Source: Roseitalea porphyridii (lineage in GTDB: Bacteria; Pseudomonadota; Alphaproteobacteria; Rhizobiales; Rhizobiaceae). From it: DNA of 64,000 nt. The position numbers were made by a program, and so were the translations under genes. This document shows, piece by piece, positions 56,914 to 64,000 of the stretch. Where the stretch lies: contig NZ_CP036532.1 in assembly GCF_004331955.1 (NCBI RefSeq), forward strand, positions 3,100,001-3,164,000. Reading direction: 5' to 3'. How positions within the stretch are numbered: position 1 is the stretch's first letter; every line of letters begins with the position of its first letter. The notes below the pieces were generated by a model. It saw only the letters and a list, made by a program, of their open reading frames with translations, was not told where the DNA came from and did not search any database.

Positions 56914-59900
56914 ATGGCAAACGGTCACCAGCACCTTCTGCAATACGCCCTTGATGACCGCTATGACCGGACCGACGGCCGGGTCTTCCTGACAGGCACC
57001 CAGGCGCTCGTGCGGATCGTGCTCGATCAGGCGCGCCGCGACCGCGCCGCCGGCCTGAACACGGCCGGGTTCGTCTCGGGCTATCGCGGCTCGCCCCTGG
57101 GCGGTCTGGACAGGGAGCTGTGGTCGCAGAAGAACAGGCTGGACGATGCGAACATCCGGTTCCTGCCCGCCATCAACGAGGACCTTGGAGCCACGGCCCT
57201 TCTGGGCGCGCAGCAGGCCGCGCTCGATCCGCACAGCACCGTCGAGGGCGTGTTCGGCCTCTGGTACGGCAAGGGGCCGGGCGTCGACCGGTCCGGCGAC
57301 GCGCTCCGACATGGCAATGCCTATGGCTCGCACCCGAAGGGCGGCGTGCTGGTCGTCGCCGGAGACGATCATGGATGCGTATCCTCGTCCATGCCGCACC
57401 AGTCGGACGTGGCCTTCATGTCCTGGTTCATGCCGACGCTGAACCCGGCTTCGGTGGCCGAGTACCCGGCCTTCGGTCAATGGGGCTACGCGCTCAGCCG
57501 CTTCGCCGGCGTCTGGTCCGGTTTCAAGGCGATATCGGAAACGGTGGAGTCCGGCGCCTCGGTGGAATTGACACCCGATCGCGTGTTCACCACGCCGGCG
57601 TTCGAGGCCCCGCCCGGAGGTCTGCACATCCGCCTTGCGGACCTTCCCTCGACCGAGATCGAGACACGGATCGCCCACAAGCTGCGCGCCGTGCAGGTCT
57701 TTGCCGAGGCGAACCCGATCGACCGTGCCCTTTACGGCCTTGCGGACGCGCCGTTCGGCATCGTCACCACGGGCAAGGCGTTCGGCGACACGATGGAAGC
57801 GCTACGCCTGCTTGGCGTGAGCGAAGCGGTGTGCCGCGCGCGCGGGATCGACCTTTACAAGGTGGGCATGGTCTGGCCGCTGGCACGGCGCGACGCGCTG
57901 CGCTTCGTGCAGGGCAAGCGCGAGGTGCTGGTGATCGAGGAAAAGCGCGGCATCATCGAAAGCCAGCTCAAGGAGGCCTTCTACGATCTGCCCGGCGCCA
58001 CGCCCGAGCGCATGGTGGGCAAGCATGACGAGACGATGGCGCCGCTCGTTCCCTGGACGGGCGAACTGTCGCCGCTGTCTCTCGCCCCGATCCTCGCCGC
58101 CCGGCTGGCTCCCTTCGTGCCCGATCTCGACCTGCCCGCGCGGGCGCAAGCCCTGACCGCGCAACCGCCGCGCCTGCTCGACGTGAAGGGCGCGACCCGC
58201 ACGCCCTATTTCTGCTCGGGCTGTCCGCACAACACGTCGACCAAGGTGCCCGAAGGCTCGCAGGCCGCCTCGGGCATTGGCTGTCACGTCATGGCGTCAT
58301 GGATGAACCGGCGCACGGCCGGCTTCGCGCAGATGGGCGGCGAAGGCGTTCCGTGGATCGCCACGTCGATGTTCAACGGCGGTCGGCATCTGTTTCAGAA
58401 CATCGGCGAGGGAACCTGGTACCATTCGGGGTCGCTGGCCATTCGGCAGGCCGTGGCGGCAAAGGCCAACATCACCTTCAAGATCCTCTACAACGACGCC
58501 GTCGCCATGACCGGCGGCCAGCCCGTCGACGGTCCGGCCAGCCCGGCCGCCATCGCGCGCAGCTGCCGGGCCGAGGGCGTCTCGCGGATCGCCCTTGTCA
58601 CCGAAGACCTGGCGCGCATCGACCGCGCCGCGTTCCCCGGCGGCACCACCTTTCATCACCGCACCGAACTCGATGCCGTTCAGCGCGAACTCCGCGACAT
58701 GTCCGGCGTGACGGTGATCGTCTACGACCAGGTCTGCGCCACCGAGGCGCGCCGCCGCCGCAAACGCGGCGAGGCGCCCACGCCCAGCCGCACCGTCGTC
58801 ATCAACGAGGCGGTCTGCGAGGGCTGCGGCGACTGCTCGGTGGAATCGAACTGCCTGAGCGTCGAACCGGTCGAAACCGAATATGGCCGCAAGCGCCGGA
58901 TCAACCAGGCCTCGTGCAACAAGGACTATTCGTGCCTTCAGGGCTTCTGCCCGTCCTTCGTGACCATCGAAGGCGCGACATTGCGCAAGCGGCAATCCGA
59001 TCACGACGCGGCCGCGCTTGCCGCCGGTCTGCCGCTGCCCGATCCGGTCGACCTCGACCGCCCCTGGAACCTGCTGGTGGCGGGAGTCGGCGGCACCGGC
59101 GTGGTAACGGTCGGCGCGCTCGTCTCCATGGCCGCGCACCTGGAGGGGCTGGCCGCGAGCGTTCTCGACTTCACCGGGTTCGCCCAGAAGTTCGGCACGG
59201 TCCTCGGCCACGTCCGGCTCGCCCGGTCAGGCGCGGACCTGCATCAGGTCCGGATCGAAAGGGGATCGGCGGACGCGGTGATCGCGTGCGATGCGGTCGT
59301 CGCCTCGGCGCCGCAGGCCTCCGCCCACTATCACCAGGGAACGAAGGTGGCGCTCAGCGTGTCGGAAATGCCGACCGGCGATCTCGTGCTGGACCGCGAC
59401 GCCGATCTGCGCGTCGACGATCGGGCGGCCGCCATCGCCCAGGCCGTCGGTTCGCGCAACCTCGCCACGGTCGACGCGAACGCCGCCTCGGAACGCCTGA
59501 TGGGCGATCCGGTCTATGCCAACGTCGTGATGCTCGGCTTTGCCTGGCAACGCGGAATGGTGCCGGTGTCGCTCGACGCGCTCGATCGGGCCATCGAACT
59601 CAACGGGGTGGCGGTCGAGAACAATCGCCGCGCATTCGCGCTCGGCCGGGTCATGGCCCATGACCCCAATGCGCTTGGTGGAAAACCGGACGATGCAGAC
59701 CGGGCTCCCCGAACGCTCGACGACCTGCTGACGGCCCGCGAAGCCGATCTGCGCGCCTGGGGCGGGAAGGCGCCGGCAAGACGGTTCCGCGCGACGATCG
59801 ACCGGTTTCGCACCGCGATCGCGGACGAGGCGATCGCCGAGACGGCGGCGCGCTCGCTCTATCGGCTGATGGCCTACAAGGACGAATACGAGGTCGCGCG

Positions 59901-60330
59901 CCTGCACGCCGACCCCGCATTCAAGGCCAGGCTCGCGACCATGTTCGAGGGAGAGGTCCGCCCGACCTATCACCTCGCGCCGCCGATCCTCGCTCACGCG
60001 GTCGATCACAGGGGGCGGCCGCTCAAGCGCAGCTTCGGCCCCTGGATGGGCCGTGTGTTCGCCGTGCTCGCCCGCATGCGCCATTTGCGCGGAACACCCC
60101 TCGACCCGTTCCGCCATCAGGCCGACCGCCGGCTGGATCGCGATCTTGTCGATTGGTTCGAAACGGTCCTGCGCGAACTGCCCGGCAAGGACATGCCCGC
60201 CGACCAGAAGCTTCGCATCGCCGCGTCCGCCCAGGACATCAGGGGCTACGGGCCGGTGCGCGAAGAAGCCGCCGACAAGGTGCGTGCCGAGATCGACCGG
60301 GCGATGGGGCATGTAGGCTGTCCGCGGTAG
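56914..60330 (+). CDS. indolepyruvate ferredoxin oxidoreductase, fused alpha-beta/gamma type
   Basis: 1138 residues. The first half is the IorA-like ThDP part (YRGSPLGGLDRELW; FRFLPAINEDLGA; ATPERMVGKHD; YFCSGCPHNTSTKVPEGS; GGEGVPWIA; IKILYNDAVAMTGGQP). Around residue 640 comes a ferredoxin-type segment CEGCGDCSVESNC and CNKDYSCLQGFC for iron-sulfur clusters, then from about 724 (GVGGTG) the IorB-like gamma domain. Oxidises indolepyruvate or branched/aromatic 2-oxoacids to acyl-CoA, or, in the aerobic fused form, transfers electrons to a respiratory carrier. I start at the ATG with GGAGG before it (56914), not four codons earlier. Confidence 0.93.
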   Translation: MANGHQHLLQYALDDRYDRTDGRVFLTGTQALVRIVLDQARRDRAAGLNTAGFVSGYRGSPLGGLDRELWSQKNRLDDANIRFLPAINEDLGATALLGAQQAALDPHSTVEGVFGLWYGKGPGVDRSGDALRHGNAYGSHPKGGVLVVAGDDHGCVSSSMPHQSDVAFMSWFMPTLNPASVAEYPAFGQWGYALSRFAGVWSGFKAISETVESGASVELTPDRVFTTPAFEAPPGGLHIRLADLPSTEIETRIAHKLRAVQVFAEANPIDRALYGLADAPFGIVTTGKAFGDTMEALRLLGVSEAVCRARGIDLYKVGMVWPLARRDALRFVQGKREVLVIEEKRGIIESQLKEAFYDLPGATPERMVGKHDETMAPLVPWTGELSPLSLAPILAARLAPFVPDLDLPARAQALTAQPPRLLDVKGATRTPYFCSGCPHNTSTKVPEGSQAASGIGCHVMASWMNRRTAGFAQMGGEGVPWIATSMFNGGRHLFQNIGEGTWYHSGSLAIRQAVAAKANITFKILYNDAVAMTGGQPVDGPASPAAIARSCRAEGVSRIALVTEDLARIDRAAFPGGTTFHHRTELDAVQRELRDMSGVTVIVYDQVCATEARRRRKRGEAPTPSRTVVINEAVCEGCGDCSVESNCLSVEPVETEYGRKRRINQASCNKDYSCLQGFCPSFVTIEGATLRKRQSDHDAAALAAGLPLPDPVDLDRPWNLLVAGVGGTGVVTVGALVSMAAHLEGLAASVLDFTGFAQKFGTVLGHVRLARSGADLHQVRIERGSADAVIACDAVVASAPQASAHYHQGTKVALSVSEMPTGDLVLDRDADLRVDDRAAAIAQAVGSRNLATVDANAASERLMGDPVYANVVMLGFAWQRGMVPVSLDALDRAIELNGVAVENNRRAFALGRVMAHDPNALGGKPDDADRAPRTLDDLLTAREADLRAWGGKAPARRFRATIDRFRTAIADEAIAETAARSLYRLMAYKDEYEVARLHADPAFKARLATMFEGEVRPTYHLAPPILAHAVDHRGRPLKRSFGPWMGRVFAVLARMRHLRGTPLDPFRHQADRRLDRDLVDWFETVLRELPGKDMPADQKLRIAASAQDIRGYGPVREEAADKVRAEIDRAMGHVGCPR

Positions 60331-60752
60331 GTGTCAGCTGAATGATCCGCTGGCATCCCGCCGCTCTGGAACCTCTCCTGATTGCCGCAGTAAACCAAAG
60401 GCCGGATATCGCTTGCAAACTGCAGCTGAACCGAGATCTGACAAGAGAAGGCTACGGCCGATTTTACTATCCAAAAGGCGGCTCGCGATGGGTCGCTTTG
60501 CCGAAGAGTCTCGCGTTGCGCATTCCTTGCGATCGAGCCGGCCTGGTCGTGATATCCGTCCGACGGACATGGACAGACCATCAACGCCGGCCGCACAAAG
60601 CATTCACCCCGTGCGGCGGCAGACGGAGGTTGACAATCAGATGTCCTGAGTGGCAGCGCTGATCAGATGGTCAGAATTTGCGCTGTCTCAGGTCGGGCTC
60701 AGTCGGCAGACAAGTTCCCGTAGCGAGCACCAGAATACGGAGTTCGATTGAA
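60331..60752. other. intergenic region before the TetR gene, no gene recognised
   Basis: About 420 bases, lower in G+C than the operon before it. Short frames on both strands lack recognisable domains and ribosome sites. It contains an operator-like dyad at 60660-60673 and, presumably, the promoter of the TetR gene. Confidence 0.4.
60660..60673. promoter_or_regulatory. TetR/RutR-type operator (site 1)
   Basis: TGATCA-GA-TGGTCA, an inverted repeat with 2-base spacer, flanked by C and G that extend the dyad. It resembles the RutR box TTGACCA-NN-TGGTCAA and lies about 80 bases before the TetR start, suggesting autoregulation. Confidence 0.6.
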
Positions 60753-61388
60753 TTGAAGAACCATATCAATCTGCACGTTGCCTCCCGCAAGAAAAGCATG
60801 GCGCACATACTTCACACAGCAGCAGCCGTATTCGCCAGACGTGGGTTTGAGGGCGCTACTACAGGCGAGATTGCCGAGAAGGCGGGCGTCGCCAAGGCTA
60901 CCATTCACTACTACTTCGAGACCAAGGAAGGTCTCTACACGAGCGTCCTCGACCAGGTGTTGAGCGACTGGGCGGCCGCCATGAGCGAGATAGATGTGGC
61001 GTCCGGACCGATGCAGGCCCTCAGCCGCTACATTCGCTGGAAAATCGACTACTCGCGACGCGAACCGGACTTGACGCGGGTTTGGGCTATGGAGGTTATC
61101 TCCGGCGCACCGCACGTCCAAACCTTCTTGCACGAGAAGGTCAGACGCTTGGTCGAGCAGAAGGGGCATGTTGTCAAGTCTTGGATCGCCGATGACAAGA
61201 TGGACCCCATCGACCCCGCTCATCTATTCTTCATGCTTTGGGCGTTGACTCAGACCTATGCCGAGTGTGAGGCGCAGATCACTGTCGTCCTCAACAAGGA
61301 CGCGTTGGACGAAGACGATTTTCAAACCGCGAACGCGGTCATTTCTCGGGTTCTTCTCAAGGGGCTGGGCATCACCAGCGCGGCGTAG
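60753..61388 (+). CDS. TetR-family regulator, RutR-like
   Basis: About 211 residues from a TTG at 60753 (GGAG 10 bases upstream); a start at the ATG 60798 would cut the first helix. N-terminal HTH (ILHTAAAVFARRGFEGATTGEIAEKAGVAKATIHYYFETKEGLY in order). The C-terminal part (YIRWKIDYSRREPDLTRVWAMEVISGAPHV; DPIDPAHLFFMLWALTQTYAE) matches RutR/YcdC, the uracil/pyrimidine-sensing regulators. Next to a cytosine-deaminase-family gene and a nucleoside-type binding protein, so a nucleobase-related ligand is plausible. Confidence 0.82.
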   Translation: MKNHINLHVASRKKSMAHILHTAAAVFARRGFEGATTGEIAEKAGVAKATIHYYFETKEGLYTSVLDQVLSDWAAAMSEIDVASGPMQALSRYIRWKIDYSRREPDLTRVWAMEVISGAPHVQTFLHEKVRRLVEQKGHVVKSWIADDKMDPIDPAHLFFMLWALTQTYAECEAQITVVLNKDALDEDDFQTANAVISRVLLKGLGITSAA

Positions 61389-61933
61389 GCCACGACGATC
61401 ACTTCTCATCATCAGATGTGCTACCCTTGCGTTGGCGCGACCGAGACCACGTTCGCCAGCACGGCTCCTTCGCTGGTTAACGGTTGATGCCTCATCATTG
61501 AACACGCTCTGGGCGCGGCACGAATGTAGCCAACACTTTGAACGGCAATGCCGGCCTCATGAAAAAGCGCCGCCACTCAGTTACTGAGTTCGGCTACGTC
61601 GTCGGGTGGTGTGCAGACTTCGTTGAGCATCGTCCGGTGCCTCGGCCTGAGACGAAATCGTCATGTCGGCTCAGCCGGTCATTGTGCGATCGGACGATCC
61701 ATCGGTCGGCACTTTTCGAGCGCGACACATCTCGTTGCGACATTGCGTGCTTCGCGATTGGCGGGGCGGCGCGCCGATCAATTGCGGGCTGCATCTCGTC
61801 GTCGATGATAGAGCCGGAAGACCGGCCTTGACGATCATCACTTGACCGATTGACATTTTGGTGACCAGATGATCAGATATTACTGATTAAAAGGTCAGCC
61901 TCCTCGTCAGGAGTGCTGAGAGGAGGAATTCCG
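61389..61933. other. intergenic region, no gene recognised
   Basis: About 545 bases with composition lower in G+C. Several short frames exist but none has a family match or ribosome site. The right end holds TTGACA (61850-61855) and an operator-like dyad (61862-61875) for the deaminase gene. Confidence 0.4.
61862..61875. promoter_or_regulatory. TetR/RutR-type operator (site 2) at the deaminase promoter
   Basis: TGACCA-GA-TGATCA, the same half-sites as site 1 in opposite order. It sits in the spacer/-10 region downstream of TTGACA (61850-61855), so binding should block the promoter of the deaminase gene. Confidence 0.65.
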
Positions 61934-63235
61934 GTGGATCTGATCGTCAAGAATGCCACTCTTCAAGATGGATCGACTGGGATCGACATTGCGTGCAGCA
62001 ATGGCATGATTGTCGCCGTTGAACCCAATATCGACGCAGAGGCAGGCGAGATTATCGACGCGAGTGGTCGGCTTGTGGTGCCGCCCTTCGTCGACGCCCA
62101 CTGGCATCTCGACGCAGCCTTGCTGCATGGCGACCCCTACGTCTGCGAGACCGGCCTTCTCTACGAGGGCATCAATGCATGGCTGGAGCTGAAGGCCGAG
62201 GCGACCGTTGCGTCCTACAAGGAGAGAATGCGACAGGCGCTGGCATGGGCCGTGGCGAACGGATTGCTTCATATTCGTTGCCAGACCGACATTTGCGATC
62301 TGCAACTAAGGCAGGTGCAGGCGCTGGTCGAATTGCGCGACGAACTCCGCGACCTGATCGATCTTCAGCTCGTCGCATTCCCGCAGGACGGCTATCTTCG
62401 TGATCCAAACGCCAGGTCACTTATGACGCGTGCCCTTGATATGGGGCTTGATGTCGTCGGCGGTATTCCGGATTACGAACTCACCGCAGAGATCGGTTTC
62501 GAGTCGGTTAAGCAGCTTTGCGAGCTCGCCAACGAACGGAACTTGATGGTCGACATGCATGTCGACCAAACGCCAGATCCAAACTCACGCCAGATCGAGG
62601 CTGTCGCCCATCAGGCAATCAGGTTGGGTATGGGCGCCCGCGTGAGTGCCTCTCATTGCGTGTCGATGAAGAACTTTGCCGACTACTACGCCGACAAGCT
62701 GATCGCGCAGATCGCACAAGCGGAAATGAACGTCTGCGTGCAGCCCATGACGGCGGCCACGTGCTGGGGCGTCATGACACGCGTCAACGAACTTTATGAT
62801 GCGGGTGTGAACGTGGCCTTCGGTCAAGATAGCGTGATGGATCCGTGGTTTCCGTTCGGCAAATGCGACATGTTGGACGTAGCACACATGGCCATCGTCT
62901 ACGGTCGACTGATGTCCGAGAAGAAGAAGGCAAGGGTCTTCGACAGCATTACCTATGGCGGCGCACGTGCGCTCCAGGTCGAGGGCTACGGCATTGCGAA
63001 CAATATGAACGCCGACATGGTCGTACTACAGGCTGCCGACCCCATGGAGGCCATAAGGATACGTGCGACCCGGCTCGCCGTTATCCGCCGGGGAAAGGTG
63101 ATCGCCCGTCAAAACGAACAGCGCGCTTCCGTGATGCTCGGGGATAGGACGATTGAGATCGACTTCACGCGCGAAGGCGTCAAGCGATCGGGAGGGCTAT
63201 CGGTGCAGCGGGCCGGATGCGGTCATGGCCACTAG
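61934..63235 (+). CDS. cytosine deaminase-family amidohydrolase with altered active site
   Basis: 433 residues from a GTG start with AGGAGG 7 bases upstream. CodA-like amidohydrolase: H56-x-H58 in AHWHLD, VAFPQDG with the substrate Gln, H209 in MHVDQ, H241 in SASHC, D299 in GQDSVMDPW, and the final RGKVIA beta-strand. In E. coli CodA the corresponding motif is HCDE, with Glu217 as proton shuttle; here it is Q212. It may therefore deaminate a different ring (purine, pterin, creatinine-like) or be a weak enzyme. Cytoplasmic. A binding protein gene follows. Confidence 0.8.
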   Translation: MDLIVKNATLQDGSTGIDIACSNGMIVAVEPNIDAEAGEIIDASGRLVVPPFVDAHWHLDAALLHGDPYVCETGLLYEGINAWLELKAEATVASYKERMRQALAWAVANGLLHIRCQTDICDLQLRQVQALVELRDELRDLIDLQLVAFPQDGYLRDPNARSLMTRALDMGLDVVGGIPDYELTAEIGFESVKQLCELANERNLMVDMHVDQTPDPNSRQIEAVAHQAIRLGMGARVSASHCVSMKNFADYYADKLIAQIAQAEMNVCVQPMTAATCWGVMTRVNELYDAGVNVAFGQDSVMDPWFPFGKCDMLDVAHMAIVYGRLMSEKKKARVFDSITYGGARALQVEGYGIANNMNADMVVLQAADPMEAIRIRATRLAVIRRGKVIARQNEQRASVMLGDRTIEIDFTREGVKRSGGLSVQRAGCGHGH

Positions 63236-63574
63236 GTCACCTCGACCCATCGGTTGGGAGCGTGGAATGACACGAAGCCGGGCAGGCTCAGGCTTGGGAC
63301 AGCGGGAAGCACGACGTACCGTGAACTTGCCTGCGCAGTACGCGGAGCCGATCCCGACCATACCGTGCACAACGCGCGATCATGTCCTCGATGGCGTTGA
63401 GGACTCCATTTTTTTTCCGCAGGCCGGCGGGGTCGTGACCACAAGCTCAAGGTTTACAGGGGCCGTCGTCCTTCCAATAGGCCATGAAACCCGTCCGATA
63501 CCGGCTGCACGACAGTTCAGGGTGCATGCCCCGACTTCTTTGACATTGCACATCGACCCAACGAGGACGAGCAC
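63236..63574. other. intergenic region, no gene recognised
   Basis: About 340 bases between the deaminase and the binding-protein gene. A run of eight T (63410-63418) has no stem in front of it on either strand that I could find. Open frames here overlap each other and lack support. Confidence 0.4.
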
Positions 63575-64000
63575 ATGATGAGAGAAACAATCAAATTGGA
63601 GCGCCGTTCCCTTCTGCAGGCCGCGGGAGTTGCAGGGGCATTGGCAATGCTGCCTAGACGGGCTCGTTCTCAGGCCAGGATCAAAGTGGCGGCCGTTTAT
63701 TCCGCGCCCGTCGAGCAGCAATGGGTGAGCCGTCAGCACAAGGCCGCCAATGCAGCCCAAGACCGCGGCGACATCGATTACGTATTCACCGAAAACGTCA
63801 ACAACTCTGACTATGAGCGCGTTTTGAGGGAATACGCTGAAGCCGGACATGACTTGATCGTAGGAGAGTCCTTCGGCAAGGAGGAGAATGCACGAGACGT
63901 CGCTCGAAGCTATTCCGACGTGGCGTTTCTGATGGGATCTAGCTTCAAGGAAGACCCAAGCGTCCCCAACTTCGCTGTCTTCGACAATTATATTCAGGAC
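63575..64000 (+). CDS. BMP/PnrA-family ABC transporter solute-binding protein, 3' end beyond window
   Basis: 142 residues visible. Tat-like signal: ERRSLLQAAGVAGALAML with twin Arg, ending PRRARSQA. Then KVAAVYSAPVEQQWVSRQHKAA, ENVNNSDYERVLREYAEAGHDLIVGESF and AFLMGSSF, the pattern of BMP/Med-type nucleoside/purine-binding lipoproteins (PnrA family). It likely forms an ABC uptake system with genes further right and would bring in the substrate of the deaminase. Only the ribosome site GACGAGCAC-type is weak. The C-terminal half is missing because the window ends. Confidence 0.85.
   Translation, partial: MMRETIKLERRSLLQAAGVAGALAMLPRRARSQARIKVAAVYSAPVEQQWVSRQHKAANAAQDRGDIDYVFTENVNNSDYERVLREYAEAGHDLIVGESFGKEENARDVARSYSDVAFLMGSSFKEDPSVPNFAVFDNYIQD

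Noticed and set aside
60334-60603. Short frames on both strands before the TetR gene
   Set aside because: No ribosome site or family resemblance; opposite-strand frames overlap each other.
61538-61845. Several 60-100 codon frames between the TetR and deaminase genes
   Set aside because: Mutually overlapping, no motifs, and the right part holds the deaminase promoter.
63410-63418. Run of eight T as a possible terminator
   Set aside because: No stable GC stem directly before it on the plus strand, nor on the minus strand in the needed orientation.

Overview
The window is 64 kb of dense, high-GC DNA (roughly two thirds G+C, with two AT-richer patches) from an alphaproteobacterium, most likely of the Rhizobiales/Hyphomicrobiales. 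Four things point there: the gene order DUF/TIGR02300 protein, aroA position, cmk, rpsA; an EPSP-synthase relic closest to the class II (CP4-like) type; MocE/MocD-type genes known from rhizobia; and frequent GTG and TTG starts with ATGA or TTGA stop-start overlaps.

Layout. 1-20.8 kb is mostly housekeeping: a HAD hydrolase (cut by the window edge), a small DUF6665-like protein, rpsA with its terminator, cmk, a decayed half-length EPSP synthase in the aroA slot, a TIGR02300 protein, tRNA-Ala(GGC), a ThDP enzyme, phnN-phnM, a coniferyl-aldehyde-type dehydrogenase, an MscS channel, argB, an exported MsrB, an AT-rich orphan gene directly behind dnaK, dnaK, an EamA transporter, a class A PBP and an M20 dipeptidase preceded by a structured minus-strand RNA. 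21-27.2 kb holds an oversized GlmS-like enzyme, a GDP-mannose pyrophosphorylase/AGE-epimerase fusion and a Flp pilin.

27.7-40.4 kb is a catabolic block. A long minus-strand operon encodes a family 5 (Opp/Dpp) solute-binding protein, hydantoinase A and B, two permeases, two ATPases and an L-rhamnose-dehydrogenase-like SDR. Divergent from it are an Ldh-family oxidoreductase, an XRE-cupin regulator and a HapK/RedY-like protein.

40.4-53.2 kb is the most interesting part. It is a divergent, LacI-type regulon with two operator-like palindromes between the halves. The left half encodes a sugar-type ABC transporter, two tandemly duplicated SDRs and a FAD-dependent ferredoxin reductase. The right half encodes a GH13 glucosidase, the LacI regulator, a PanB-like enzyme that lacks its metal ligands, a desaturase-fold oxygenase (MocD-like), a Rieske ferredoxin (MocE-like) and a GH31 glycosidase. 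Read together, these genes suggest import of a glycoside, hydrolysis, and oxidative removal of a substituent (by analogy with rhizopine, an O-methyl group) by a three-part reductase-ferredoxin-oxygenase chain split over both arms.

53.4-60.3 kb is an amino-acid degradation cluster (Lrp regulator, alpha/beta hydrolase, ELFV amino-acid dehydrogenase, proline dehydrogenase, fused indolepyruvate ferredoxin oxidoreductase). 60.3-64 kb looks lower in GC and has loose spacing. It carries a RutR-like TetR regulator, a cytosine-deaminase-family protein with an altered active site and the start of a BMP/PnrA-type binding protein; the same operator-like dyad precedes both the regulator and the deaminase.

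All calls are from reading the sequence and remembered family features; no database search was run.
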